A DNA stretch of 64,000 bases from Termitomyces sp. T153 (Eukaryota > Basidiomycota > Agaricomycetes > Agaricales > Lyophyllaceae): the NCBI GenBank assembly GCA_018296165.2, contig JACKQL020000019.1, forward strand, positions 868,001-932,000. The letters are read 5' to 3'. The translations under genes were made by a program, and so were the position numbers. The notes under the pieces were generated by a model. The model worked only from the letters and a program-made list of their open reading frames with translations, had not been told where the DNA came from and made no database searches. This document shows positions 43,356-55,639 of this stretch, in pieces (positions within the stretch are counted from its first letter, which is position 1; every line of letters begins with the position of its first letter).

Positions 43356-44390
43356 CTAAGTGGGTAGCAAAAAGGCCTCTATGATCCAAATCATCATGCA
43401 TGGCTTGCAAGATTCATAAGCAATGGTTGATAGGGATAAAAAGCCTGTGGGTGCTATCTCAACTCTGTTGCCAGAGTTTACTACCAGCAAGGAAGAACAT
43501 AGATGCATAGCAAATGAAGGTGACATAGGTGGCATTGCTAAGACTTTCAGGTCTGATGAGATTGCTAAGCCACTTTTGCACCATGAGAATATAGGCATCA
43601 CTAGCAATGGCTTTAGCACTACAATGTACATCACTATAAGTTGTGGTGGTGTCATCACATAGAGGCCAAATGTTGTTGCTAGTGGCTAGTCTTGGGTTTG
43701 AAGTATCAATAGTGTCATTACTGAATATTGCTAAGGGCTGAAGAGGCTGAAACTCATGGAGAGAGGGTAGCAATTGCAAGGCAGAAGATACATGGTAAAG
43801 TAGGGGCAGCAGAAGCTGAACTTGGTGAATAAAGCCATGTAATTGGTTGATCCAGTCCTCATAGACAGAATTGTTGCTATCATCTGGGGGAGGGTCACTA
43901 GGCTGTAGTGGGTCTTGTGAAAGACCATTTGGACCATGGAAGGTACCTTTAACATGGATGAGCTCAAAGTGGAACATGAGAATTGCCATGATCCAGTGAT
44001 TCATACTAGCAGAAGGATGAATGTCAGGGTTTGTAAGTATACCCTTGATGTTGTGAGTGTCAACTTCAATGATGAGGTTTCTGACTCCAATGAGGTACAT
44101 TTGTAAGGCCTGAAGACCATGAAGCTCAAGCTTGGGCTGGCTGAATTGAGACTCCCTGTCATTAAGGGTGATGGAGTCAAAATGGTTGTAGCAATGTTCT
44201 TTGCAGCTGTTGCTAGGGCACTAACAGAAGTAGTAATCTATGGCAATGTATGATGTATTGACTGCTAGGATGATGGGGTTAGGTGATTCATAGTCAATGG
44301 AAACAAGGGGCTTAGCATCTTGTAGAGCTTTGATGAGATCTCACTGAGCAATAAGCTGATTGGGACCAAATTCAAAAGGAACACCAGATC
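43356..44390 (-). pseudogene. RNase H end of gypsy element G
   Basis: A 213-codon open frame (44100-43459) with NLIIEVDTHNIKGILTNPDIHPSASMNHWIMAILMFHFELIHVKGTFHGPNGLSQDP, the C-terminal RNase H/connection signature of a gypsy lineage different from elements A-F, followed by an acidic linker and a short piece (MFFLAGSKLW). Integrase is not seen; the element is truncated on this side. Confidence 0.65.
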
Positions 44391-45450
44391 TGTCACAACC
44401 CACTACCAGACCTGCAGACCTCTTCCCAAGCAGCTCCACTCTCCCAGAGTCCTCACCAACACCTCCTCAATTCATCTTGACCTTTGTTCACTCATGGCAC
44501 CCACTCTAGCTAACTCTGACACTTCCCCAGCAAATCCTGATGGCTTCCTGGCAAACCCCCCCACATTCTCATTCCCTTTCAAACCCTTGGCTATCTCCAA
44601 TGCTTCTCAGGAACTCCAGCACTTGCCACAGACCCCTGCCATTGTGTTACCACAGCTTACCCAACCACTCCAGAATATCCCATTGACCACAGTGCAGCCC
44701 ACACTCCCATCAGTTCCCTCAGTTCCCATCAGTATATCACTGCAGCACACCCACTGATCAGAACTGACACTCACCAACCCTGCACACCTCTGACAAGCCC
44801 TGCCATCAGACCTGTAGTCCCTGAAGGAGTCCTCATAGTTAGTATATAAGTCATAGAGCAATAACTGCTACAGTAGTCTTGATATTTCTGATATTCTCTT
44901 GTTATGTTCTGTGTCTGTTATGTTTTCCAGTCTTGTCTCTATTTCCTGTCTCTTGTCTCAATTCTATTTTGTTTCCATCTCTGTCTCATCTCAACTCCAT
45001 CTTGTCTCATCTGCTTCTATTTCCTTTATTGTTACCTGAATACTCTAACTCTGTTACAAACTCTGATCATTTATTTATGACTCATACATTCCTAATTAAC
45101 TCTATATCTTGCTCTATGCTCAGCCCCAAGACCCATCAACCTTAATTGATCCCCCATCAATCTCCAGCCCCACTCCCATTACTCCCATGACCTCTGCTTG
45201 CCCCACAACCTATATATTTGCCTCCAGACTTGTGCCTGATGCACCCCCAAACCCAACCCTTGTCTGTACTGTGTCTTAAACTTCCCCCAACCACTCCAGA
45301 CTTGCTCAGACCAATTTCCCAAACCTCTTCTCACAAGTATCTGACATCTGGACCTCCCCAGAGCACTAGATTCTGAGTGCAGGACATTGCATCCACCTAG
45401 TAAGGACTCACCCAGTTAAGCTGAGCCCCCATGGTTAGTAAAACATAACA
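44391..45450 (+). repeat. Large solo LTR (LTR-L, 1060 bp) in element G
   Basis: TGTCACAACCC..ACATAACA, flanked by AGATC at 44386-44390 and 45451-45455. TATATAAG at 44843-44850 marks the sense strand. The 3' terminus is slightly decayed (AACA for GACA). Confidence 0.88.
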
Positions 45451-45455
45451 AGATC

Positions 45456-46700
45456 AAGTAAGTTTTGTTAAATTGTGAGCATGATGAGCAAAGTTCTTAA
45501 TTAAAATTCTAAGGATGCCAACCATGCTTAGAAAAGCCCAGACTTCTGATAGCAACTTGCAAGGGCCCCAGTGCTCAAGTAGGGCTAAATGACTTTCATC
45601 TGGTACACAACTGCTAGGCATGCATATATGTCCAAGGATTTTGAAGGTTGGGGTGCACAAGACAAGTTTGTGACCAGAAGATGTACTGCTGCAGTACTTC
45701 ATTTGCTGGAGAATTTAGTTAAGAAGCTCAAGGAACTCCCATAGTGCTAAACAGATTTTTGGGTTAGTGGGATGCTTAGTGGGAACACTGTTAATGGGTT
45801 TTCAGTCTTTGGGACCTTTGGCACCAACATTGTCAATAAAACTGAGTACATTGTGAGGGATCTTGGGCTGCAGGATAGAAGTAATGTTGTTGTAGAAGAT
45901 TGGTACAGAATGGGTCCAACTAATTGGTAAGGTCACTAAGTGAAGTGCACCAAAAGGAGTCTGAAATGTTATTCAATCATGTGAGGCAGAGTCAATTAGT
46001 TGCTCATCATAACTGACATAAAAGTTGAGCATAGCACCACAGATATATCCAGCAAAACATTCAGCAACATGATCTGGGAATGGGGGCACTTCAGAGTGGC
46101 AAATAGTGATGTGGTTTAGTGGCTTCAAACTGTGTACAATCCTGAGCTTACCATTCTTCTTTAAAATACAGAATTAGCAAGATTGGTAAGCAGAGTTTGA
46201 GGGTTCATAAATTCCAGCCATCACAAATGATTTCACATACTTCCTTCTCAAGGCCTGGGAGTATAGGGCAGTTGTGCTGAACCCAAGGGACATGGGGAAT
46301 GGTTGGTATCCATACTGGAGGAAAGAAGTTGGGGCACAAGCTTAGTTGTTCAGAGTCTTCCCAAGTGAATGCCTTTTCTTGATTAGTGACAAGATTGATG
46401 AGCAAATTAAGCTTGTTGCTAGTGAGAAAGCCAGTATTGTAATCTTTGACAAATATCACTGGCTGGTTGCTGGTGAATCACTTGGTTGGCACAAGAGTGG
46501 GAGATTCAGGTTGAGTGTTGGCAAGGTTGCTAAGAGATTGCCAATGATGTGTTGCTCACTTCTGAAATCCTCACTAATGTGGCCTATGACTGCTTTAGTC
46601 TTTATAGTGACAGGCTTGTATTTCTTCTTCACCTGAACACCTTTTCATTTAGTGGGATCATTAGCAACATACTGAGCAGGGAAAGGGATTGACTGGCAGT
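45456..46700 (-). pseudogene. Reverse transcriptase of element G
   Basis: Broken frames read VPWVQHNCPILPGLEKEVCEI, AGIYEPSNSAYQSC*FCILKKNGKLRIVHSLKPLNHITICHSEVPPFPDHVAECFAGYICGAMLNFYVSYDEQLI, FQTPFGALHLVTLPISWTHSVPIF and FIDNVGAKGP, where the YIDD site has become FIDN. This is the RT of a gypsy lineage common in Agaricomycetes, distinct from elements A-F. It ends in ALLEHWGPCKLLSEVWAFLSMVGILRILIKNFA. Confidence 0.7.
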
Positions 46701-46773
46701 ATCTGACCAAGAATCAAAGGAATAGGAGAATCAGTAGACACAAAATAAGAATGGGGAAGGTCACAAGCAGTAG

Positions 46774-47195
46774 TGTCAGGTGACCACTTGGCTGGACCCC
46801 TGGATTGTTTCTTTTATTCTGAGACTACTGCTCATTGTGGACCTCCCATCTTTGGGTCACAGGTACTTCTGACTAAGGGCTATTTTTGAGTCATATTCCA
46901 CTAGGTCACATGCCTCTCCACAGTGACAGAGGCATGTGACTTATCTGTGGCATGTCCTCCTCCACAGGTATAGAGGCACATGACTTTTCTGTCCTACTGT
47001 ACAGTTGTGTCCCATAAGTCCAAAGGCCTAGAGTGTAACATTTGGTCTAGGGAGTTCCTCAGACTTGTTTACTTTGGATCTACTTCTGCCAGGTGTGTAG
47101 TTATACTTGTAGACACTGTACAGTGCTGGATAGACTTTGGATCACCCTTGGCCAGTTGTGTGATTGAGCCACAGCCTCTACAGATCACTCTTACA
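46774..47195 (+). repeat. 5' LTR of element F (LTR5 family, 422 bp)
   Basis: TGTCAGGTGACC..CTCTTACA. The priming motif is AGACTTGTTT at 47061-47070; paired repeats follow 63 nt apart. Partner is 56974-57394. Confidence 0.88.
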
Positions 47196-47199
47196 GCAG

Positions 47200-47209
47200 A
47201 AACAAGTCT
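47200..47209 (+). promoter_or_regulatory. Self-primer binding site of element F
   Basis: AAACAAGTCT, four bases after the LTR end, exactly complementary to AGACTTGTTT in this LTR. Relative to the other families, LTR C to T is matched by primer-site G to A, a compensatory pair. Confidence 0.6.
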
Positions 47210-47258
47210 TTAGATTTGGTTAGGGAGCCCTACCTTTGATTGCCTGAGTTTCTACTTG

Positions 47259-48540
47259 GTTCCTCAAAAGGTCCACCAGTGTCTCAGTACCCCCTGTACT
47301 CCTCCTATGACCCAACCAACCCCTCTAGCACCTTTCCCTGATGCTTTAAGCCTCCAGAACAATGCCTGGAGCTGTTTGCTGTCCCTGGAGACACAGGTTC
47401 AACTTACCTAAGCCTCCCTTACTTCCCACACTGCTGGACTCACTGAACTCCATCAAACCACCTCCTAGAACATCTTCTCCTTGCTCCTCCTCCTACCCCT
47501 GGACCCTCAGCAGCTGCAAGAAGGTCCTCTTCTGCACCTAGCTTGGAGGCTTCAGCACCCACTCCAAACTTCCTTATCCTGCACTCTCCAACATCTTTTA
47601 TGGAGACTGTAGAGTTGGGGGGCATTTCCTCTAGTCTTGCATTACCTATTTTCAGTTGAGTGGTGAAGCCTTTGCCTCTAACACCTTGAAAACTGCTTGG
47701 GTTCTCTCCTACATGAAGGCAGGCTAAGCCTCAACCTATGCATTGTGCATTTTTTGACACCCAGGAGGAGTCAAGAGTTTCTCTGGTTGGATGGAGTTTG
47801 AGAAGGAGTTCTGAGCTGAGTTCTTTCCCCTTGACTCTGCCAAGACCACAGCTTTTTCCCTTCAAGACTGAACCAAGTATGGTCAAGCAAAGTAGTCACT
47901 CAATGAGTACATCAACTCTTTCCATGCCTTATTCAAACAGACTGGATATCCAGATGGTCTGCAACTCTGCTTAACTTTCTGTGACAGACTCCACCCCTAT
48001 CTTATGGATCACATTGATAGTATGGCTGAGGGTTGCCCAGATGATGAGCATATTGATACCTGGTACAAGGTGGCATGTGAGCAGTAGCAGTTGATGGAAC
48101 TGCAATGTGAGCTGCAGCAGATCCAACCCTTGACATTTTCTTTCTCTCATGGTGGGTTCACTCCCTGAGCTCCCCCTTCTATGCCTGCTCTAGCAGCCCC
48201 ACAAGCAGGTGCAACTCTTTCCCTTCCATCCCATGTTGTCCCCTTGTGCTCCTCACCCCAAGGAGTCCCAATGGATGTTGATGCCTCCTGACAGCAATCC
48301 TCTACTCCCCTGTTGTGTCAATGCTGTGAAAAGGCAGGTCACTTTGCCCACTACTGTTCTCAAGGGCTAGAAGTCTGCATCAGAGCAAGAAGAGCTGCTC
48401 ATCCAACTCCTAGCAGCAAGGGATGCAACAGGAACCCCCTCTCCCAATGCACCTATAGCTGTCCACTCTGATGAGGTGGCCAATGTATTAGAGGAGGTTC
48501 CTGCAGAGTTGGAGGAGGATTTTCAAAAATGCAATGGATG
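47259..48540 (+). pseudogene. gag of element F
   Basis: Degenerate gag: Pro-rich start, SCLLSLETQVQLT, a capsid region in three frames, and an intact knuckle CQCCEKAGHFAHYC (CX2CX4HX4C) at about 48318-48360. Related to the gag of elements A and B. Confidence 0.6.
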
Positions 48541-48619
48541 AACTGTATGCCACTGTTGCCTAGTGCTGACCTTTTTGCTCCCTGTTTGTAGAATAAAATA
48601 TATCTGTTGCTGCTTTTGA

Positions 48620-50308
48620 GACTATGCCCAAAATGATAAGCTTCTCCTCAGACATATAAACTCCCTCTCCAGCTAAAGTCTCCACTAGAAACACACCTCC
48701 TAACCCATGCCTCTAGATTCCTGCATGGGAATGCCATCTCCCTTGCTATTACATTGTTGCCTTTTACCCCTTCTGCCAACTTCTTGAAGCTACAAGTAGA
48801 AATCAAGACAACAGACACCCAGCAGACCCAAAGCATGATTGCCCTGCTTGACAGTGGGGCAACAGGCCTCTTCCTTGATACAGACTATGTGCAATGACAT
48901 CATCTCACCACTTGCCACCTATCTTGTCCTATCCCTGTATACAATGTTGATGGCACACTCAATGAAGCTGGCTTTATTTGCTCTGTGATGGACCTGGTCC
49001 TTTGTTACTAAGACCACTCTTCCCCTTATCCTCCTTCAGTTCTTGTCAGATCTCCTCCATTATAGATTTCCTTGATTCTCTTTCCTTGTCCCTATCTATT
49101 GTTCCTAGTTTCAGCCCTCAGGCTGCACTAGTTCACTGTCCATAATTCAGACAAGTGTTGCCCCTTTGTTGATGCATGTGACTTGGTCATACAATTATGT
49201 GATCTGCTGACCTGTCAATGGATGTGCTTTGGTCATGTGATCTGCCAATCTATCAATGCATATAACTTGGTCATGTGACTTCCAGTAAATTTTCTGAACA
49301 CTGGCATTGGAGATCCTCAGACTTGTTCTCTTCGGATCTCCCTTTGTCAGGTGTGTAGTCAAGGTTGTAGACACTGCACTATACTGAATAAACTTTGGAT
49401 CTCCCTTTGCCAATTGTGTGATTGAGCCACAGTCTCCAGAAGTTGCCCTTATACACTCTGAGTGAGCTGCTTTTGCCATCACAAGTTTGGAGAAACAAGA
49501 CATGATTTTGGGGTTCACCTGGTTACATGAACACAACCCTAAGATTGACTGGACTAAGGGTGAGGTGAAGATGAGCTGCTGCCCTCATTGTTGCATGACT
49601 TGTGCTGAAGAAGCCTGCAAGAAGTATAGAGCAAAGGTTTATGAGTGTGCTGCCATGCATGTCTCTTGTGCTGGGCATCTTTCTCATGCTGATCTTGACC
49701 TCCTGAATCCTCCCCCTCTGGCATTCCCTCATAGAGAGGTCCTCTATGAGGATGTCCAAGGTGTTGGGTGTGAACCTTAGAAGGAAGATGAATGCAAAGG
49801 AGAATCCACTGGTGCTCTGGACCCAGAGTCTCCAGACAAAACTATTGAGGTAGGTGATAGGATCTATGCTCCAACTCTCTGCCCCTCTCCTACAGTAGCA
49901 GAGATTCAGGCCAGTCAGACCACTTTCATTGTCTGGCTGAGGCATTTGCAGCAAACTTGCAGCTCAAGCCTTTCTATAGCACAGTTCTCAATCACCTTCA
50001 CAATTTTGAGGATGTATTTTCTGAGGCATCCTTTGATTCACTTTCAGAGCATAAGCAGTGGGATCATGCAATTGAGCTGATACCAGATGCAGAGTCCTCC
50101 AGCCACAAGGTCTATCTGCTTGCACCCCATGAGCAGGATAAGCTGGATGCATTCTTACAGGAGAATCTTAGCTCAGGATGGATACAATCCTCTAAGTCTC
50201 CAATGGCCTCCCCAGTCTTTTTTATTAGGAAGAAGGATGGGTCTCTTCATCTAGTTCAGGACTATTGAGTCTTGAATGCAATGACAGTGAAGAATTGCTC
50301 TAGTTTGT
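48620..50308 (+). pseudogene. Protease and RT N-terminus of element F
   Basis: Protease active site IALLDSGATGLFLD is intact at about 48835-48876. The reading is interrupted at 49015 by a solo LTR, resumes at 49454 with FAITSLEKQDMILGFTWLHEHNPKIDWTKG, and reaches the RT motifs DHAIELIPDAESSSHKVY and SPMASPVFFIRKKDGSLHLVQDY. At about 50296-50306 (AMTVKN) the RT is joined to integrase FVAEFTWELYCLL.., a deletion of about 1.5 kb compared with element B. Confidence 0.65.
49020..49453 (+). repeat. Solo LTR (LTR1/LTR6-like), 5' end truncated
   Basis: CACTC at 49015-49019 and 49454-49458 flank it. The first 24 or so bases of the LTR are missing: it starts TTCCCCTTATCC where complete copies have TGTCAGG first. 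It retains AGACTTGTTCT and the paired repeats, and ends TTATA instead of TTACA. Confidence 0.75.
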
Positions 50309-50490
50309 AGCAGAGTTCACTTGGGAACTATACTGCCTGCTAAGAGTGAAGCTCTATACTACTGCAGTCTATCACCCTCAGTCAGATGGACAAATGGAAC
50401 ATGTTAATCAGAAACTGGAGCAGTATCTCTGCCTGTTTTGTAATGAGAGGCAGGATGACTGGGATGAGCTTCTGCCAAATGCTGAGTGCC

Positions 50491-50684
50491 AGTAGTTCCC
50501 ATGCCTTCACTGCCCACTGATGTGCCACACTGAGCAGTGGAGATCCTTAGACTTGTTCTCTTTGGATTTCCCTCTGCTAGGTGATTAGCTACTAATTGTA
50601 TTGTTGTCTACTTGCTAACATAATTTGGATTCTCCTCTGTTAGCTGCATGACTCTGATCTGCTGCCCTGGAAGTTGTCTTTACA
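50491..50684 (+). repeat. 5' LTR of element E, left part deleted
   Basis: Only the last 194 bp remain: CAGTAGTTCCC.. to TTTACA, with AGACTTGTTCT at 50549-50559. Confidence 0.8.
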
Positions 50685-50686
50685 GC

Positions 50687-50697
50687 AGAACAAGTCT
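50687..50697 (+). promoter_or_regulatory. Self-primer binding site of element E
   Basis: AGAACAAGTCT, two bases after the LTR; exactly complementary to 50549-50559. Confidence 0.65.
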
Positions 50698-50759
50698 TCT
50701 CAAACTGGTCTAGAAGCCCCTCATAGTTGCAAGGAACCTCTAAGCTGCTATCTGTTGCT

Positions 50760-52016
50760 TCTTCACCAGGATTAAGCACTGCAGAGTTCTATGTCTCAGC
50801 TCACCAACCCAGACACACCCTTAGAGGCCCCAGCCCTGCAGGACAAAGCCTGGACCTGCCTGCTACACCTAGAAACCCAGGTGCAATTAAGGCAATCATC
50901 TCTCACCCACCACACAACCAAACTCTCCACCCTTTGTCAAACCACAGATCTTATCTCCCAGTCACTCCAGGTGCTGCTTGAGCACCTAACTCCTACTCCT
51001 GCACCTCCCCCACCTGCAGAACCAGCCCTGACTGCATCTGCACTCATCTCCATGGCTCCAATAATCCTACAGCTATAGATCCCACACCCCATGCTACCAG
51101 ATGTGTATGATGGTGCTTGCTCCAGTAGAGAACATTTCCTCCAATCCTGCCTCACTTACATCCACCTTAGTAGAGACACCTTTGATTCTGACACATTGAA
51201 AATAGCCTGGTAACCATTGTACATGAAGACTGGATGTGCCTCCACCTACATGTTACAAGTTTTCCATCACCCCAGAGGTGTTGGAAGTTTCTTAGACTGG
51301 GCTGCCTTTGAGACTTCCATGTGGAGCTCTTTCTGCTAGACCCTGCCAAAATTGCTGCCTTGACACTACATAACAGGGAGCAATATGGGCAAGGGAAGCA
51401 TATGCTAGATGAGTCCATTGACTCCTTTCAGGCATTGGTTGAACAAGCTGCCTACCCCAATGGCCTTCAGTTATGCCTCACATTCCAGGATGGCCTGTAC
51501 CTTGTGCTGGTGGAATACATTGACAATCTTGTGGAGGGTTGCCCAGATGACAAAAGAATTGCTTTATGGTACAAGGTGGTCCAGGATCTGTGGCAACTTA
51601 TGGAGATCCAGAGAGAGCTCTGCTGCCCACATTCCATGCTGCACTCAGCTCCAGCCACCAGTCTCCACTACTCTCTACCTGCTCATCTAACACCAGCCCC
51701 TACTCTGGCCATCCCTACAACACACCCCCTGCTGCTAGGCATCCCCATGGACATGGATGCAGCTAGACAGCTCCACACCATGCCACTACTGTGCTGGAAA
51801 TGCCAGAAGCCTGGGCACTTTGCACAACACTGCTCCTTGGGTCTGGAGGTACATTATCTCTCTATAGCAGAGCAGGAGAAACTCCTCCTGCAGCTGCTGG
51901 CAGTGAAGGATGCTGCCAGAGCTCCATCACCAGACAAGCCAACACTGGAGTTGACCCTGGAGGAGATCAGTATGTGTGCATCACCCTCAGAGCTGGAGGA
52001 GAATTTTTAGTTGAGC
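50760..52016 (+). pseudogene. gag of element E
   Basis: Starts near MSQLTNPDTPLEAP (50791). A coiled-coil-like TQVQLRQSSLTHHTTKLSTLCQTTDLISQSLQVLLE segment is followed by a Pro-rich linker. After stops near 51077 and 51211, a 229-codon frame (51321-52010) holds capsid sequence (LCLTFQDGLYLVLVEYIDNL) and the knuckle CWKCQKPGHFAQHC at about 51790-51832. Packaging of the element RNA is the family role. Confidence 0.72.
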
Positions 52017-52226
52017 AACAGATGAGGTGTAATCCTCTGTTGCTGAGTGCTAATAGGTTCTCATGTCTGTTGATAGAAAATAAAATTGCCCTTTCCAATG
52101 CCCTTCATTCTAAGACAGAAGAACCTCAACATTCACCTCCAGATGTACAAATACCAACTCTGAAGATCAAGCCAAGCTCCCCAACACCTGTTAGGGTCCA
52201 CCAGTGCTGCCCCACCTGGGCATGCT

Positions 52227-52990
52227 GAATGCTCTAATAGTACATGATGGCTTTCAGCCCATCCACCAACTCCCTGCACCTTGATGTGGAGATAGAGATC
52301 ACAGACACTCAGCAAACCCAAAGAGTCACTGCTCTTCTGGATAGTGGAGCAATAGGACTGTTTTTGGACTTGGAGTTTGTCAAGTGCCACAGCCTGACCA
52401 CATAGCCCCTCTCCAAGCCTGTTCTGGTCTACAACATCAACAGAATGCCCAATAAAGCAGGTGCCATCAGCTCCATAGTTGACCTTGTCCTCTGTTATTG
52501 GAATCATGTGGAGCATGCTGTTTTTGCCATTACCAGCTTGGGTAGGCAGGACATGATCCTTGGTTTCACATGGCTCTGTAAGCACAACTCCAAGGTAGAT
52601 TAGACCAAGGGGAAGGTAACCATGAGCAGGTGCCCTCAGAAGTTCTCTGCCTGTGCTGCTGAGGACAGGAAAGAATGCCAGGCTCAAGTTTGAGAGCATG
52701 TGGCCATTCATGCATGCAATGCAGGGCCTCTCCTCTTTGCTGATCTGGACCTCCTGGATCCCCTGCTTCTGGCATTCCCTTGTAGAGAGGCCCTCTATGA
52801 GGATGACCAGAGTAGTGGCAGAGCTCTGGAGGAGAAACATGGGGAGGAGTTTGGTGGCATACATGAGCCAGAGCTTTCAGACAAAGCAGTAGAGGTGGAG
52901 GACCAGATCTATGCTACCACCATACACTTGCCATCCTCCATTGCAGAGATCTGAGCTAGCCAGACTACATCCCAGTGGCTGGCCCAGGCA
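52227..52990 (+). pseudogene. Protease of element E
   Basis: TALLDSGAIGLFLDLEF gives an intact DSGA near 52335-52346. Then come ISSIVDLVLCYWNHVEHAVFAITSLGRQDMILGFTWL and an acidic linker (52700-52954). Stops at 52404 and 52602 break it. Confidence 0.68.
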
Positions 52991-52999
52991 TCTGCTGAT

Positions 53000-53950
53000 A
53001 AAGCTGTGCCCCAAGAGTTCTAAAATGTCATACCCCTCTACCTCTATGTATTCAAGGATGTTTTCTCCAAAGCCTCATTCAACTTGCTCCTAGAGTGCAA
53101 GTGGTGGGACCATACCATTGAACTGCTGCCTGGTTCCACACCCTCCAGCTGTAAGGTCTACCCACTAGTGCCCAGGGAGCAGGATGAGCTTAATGCCTTC
53201 CTGCAAGAGAAGCTAGACTCTGGTTGCATACATCCTTCCAAGTCTCCAATAGCTTCTCCTGTCTTCTTCATCAAGAAGAAGGATGGCTCACTCTAACTGG
53301 TCCAGGATTACCAGGTTCTCAATGCTATGACAGTGAAGAACCACTATCCCCTCCCCCTTATCTCTGAGCTCATCAACAACCTCTGGGGTGCATGATACTT
53401 CACTAAACTAGACATCCAGTGGGGCTACAACAACATGTGTATCTAGGAGGGAGACAAATAGAAGGCTGCCTTCCAGACCAACAGAGGGTTGTTCAAACCT
53501 CTCATTATGTTCTTTGGACTCACCAACAGCCCAGCCAACTTCTAGACAATGATGAACAACATCCTCTAGGACCTCATTGTGGAGGGCATAGTGTGTATAT
53601 ACCTTGACAACATTCTCATCTACACCAAAATGCTAGAATAACACCATTAGATCACTCACCTTGTCTTGGAACATCTCTACCAGCACCAGCTCTACCTCAA
53701 ACCAGAGAACTGTGAGTTTGAGCAGACCTGGATTGAATATTTGGGCCTAATTATCTCACACAGAGCTGCAGAGATGGACTTGGTAAAGGTACCAGGTGTG
53801 GTAGAGTGGCTGGAGCTCAAGCAGGAAGTGCAGGCATTCCTTAGCTTTGTGAACTTTTACTAGAAATTCATCCAGGACTTCTTACATCACACCTATCTGC
53901 TAATCAACCTCACTGGGAAGGATATTGCATGGAGTTGAGGGCCTCTGGAG
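53000..53950 (+). pseudogene. Reverse transcriptase of element E
   Basis: Motifs: TIELLPGSTPSSCKVYPLVPREQDELNAFLQ, SPVFFIKKKDGSL, a mid-palm segment in the second frame, and YLDNILIYTK at about 53600-53629, where YLDD has become YLDN. Then LKPENCEFEQTWIEYLGLIIS follows. At least six stops; most replace Gln or Trp codons. Confidence 0.7.
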
Positions 53951-53953
53951 CAG

Positions 53954-54560
53954 ATGGCTTTTGAGATCTTCAAGTGTGCCATGACCTCAGAACTCATTCT
54001 CATCTTCCCAGACAATAACTCTGCCTTCTGGGTAGAAGCCAATAGCTCTGACTTTGCCACTGGGGCCATTCTGTTGCAGCAGTCCCTGGAGGATGGGAAT
54101 TGGTATCCAGTGGCCTTCTACTCCAAGAGCCTAAACACAGTAGAGTGGAACTATGAGATCCATGACAAGGAGATGCTTGCCATCATCCAGTCATTCAAGG
54201 AGTGGTGGCACTTCCTGGAAGGCACATGGCACAAGTTCAAAGTCTGGACAGATCATAAGAACCTCAAATACTTTTGGACAGCCAAGAAGTTCAATTGCCA
54301 ACAGGCCTAGTGGTCTCTTTACCTTGCCAACTTTGACTTCTCATTGCATCACAAGCTCAGCTAGAGTATGGGGAAACCAGATGCCCTGTCCTAGAGAGCG
54401 GACCATGGCATGGGGGAGGGGGAGGACAATAGCAACATTGTGCTCCTCTGCCCCAAATTGTTTGCAATCTGAGCCATGGAAGGTCTAGCTGTCAAAGGAG
54501 CAGAGGTAGACATCCTCTGGGACATCTAGCTAGGTAATTGGGACAGTCAGCAGGAGGAAC
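53954..54560 (+). pseudogene. RNase H of element E
   Basis: A 118-codon open frame with [84 protein letters not shown]. The acidic Glu (KEML) and last Asp (TDHKN) are kept; the first Asp is Glu-Ala-Asn. A TAG at 54308 precedes the linker to integrase. Confidence 0.72.
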
Positions 54561-54659
54561 TCATTGTTCAAGCAGCTCAGGTGCTGAAGTTGAGACATAC
54601 CACTGGTGCCAAATCAGTCTGTGCAGATGAATAGGCACTCCAGGATGGGATCTTAACCT

Positions 54660-55625
54660 TCAGGGATTGTATCTATGTGCCCAATGTTCTGGAGCTCCAC
54701 TGGAGGATTGTAGAGCAACACCACAACTCTCACATCATAGGGCATCCCAGAGAATGGAAAACATTGGAGCTAGTATTGCAGAACTACTGGTGGCTCAGAT
54801 GTTCCAATATATTGGTTCCTACACTAGTACATGCAATCTCTGTCTCTGGACCAAGCCCTAACACTGCCTCCCCTCCAGACAGCTACACCTGCTGCCCATG
54901 CCCACAGAACAATGGAGTGTTGCCTCTATGGATGTCATTGTAGAGCTTCCTGACATCCATGGTTACAACACAATCATGGTGGTGGTAGACCTGTACAGCA
55001 AGCAAGCACATGTCATTCTGACTCACACTACTTGCTCTGCCATGGGCACTGTGAACCTGTACTGGAGAAACATCTGGAAGCTCCACAGCCTCTCTGATGC
55101 TTACATCACCAATTGGGGTCCACAGTTCATAGCAGACTTTACCAGAGAACTCTACCAACTACTTGGCATGAAGCTTCACACCTCCACCACCTATCACCTG
55201 CAGTCTGACAGCCAGACCAAATGCATAAACTAGGAGTTGGAGCAGTACCTCCATCTCTTCTGCAACAAGCACCAGAATGACTGGGATGAACTCCTTCTCA
55301 ATGCCAAGTTCCAATACAACAACCATGTTCATGCTTCCACCCAATTTCCCCCATTCTTCCTTGACATCAGACAACACCTGCACATAGGCTTTGAACCCTG
55401 GGCCCAACCCTTAGAGAATGAAGCAGTGAACAAATTTGTGGACTGGATGAAGAGGTCACAGAAGGAGGCCCAAGCAGCACTGGTGAAGGCAAAGGATGAC
55501 ATAGCACAATACTATGACTGTAGAAGGACCCCAGAGCACAAATACCAGCCCAGTAAACACCTCCAACATTACAACTACCTGGCCTTCACACACTGCCAGT
55601 TGGGACCTTTCATGGTGAAATAGCA
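54660..55625 (+). pseudogene. Integrase of element E
   Basis: Zinc domain WRIVEQHHNSHIIGH with CNLC, then SMDVIVELPDIHGYNTIMVVVDLYSKQAHVILTHTTCSAMGTVNLYWRNIWKLHSLSDAYITNWGPQF, where the second catalytic Asp is Asn, and INxELEQYL with the Glu present. A frame 55237-55623 continues to the GFEPWAQPLENEAVNKFVDWMKRSQKEAQAALVKAKDD tail. Confidence 0.72.
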
Positions 55626-55639
55626 GATAGGGTCCCTAG

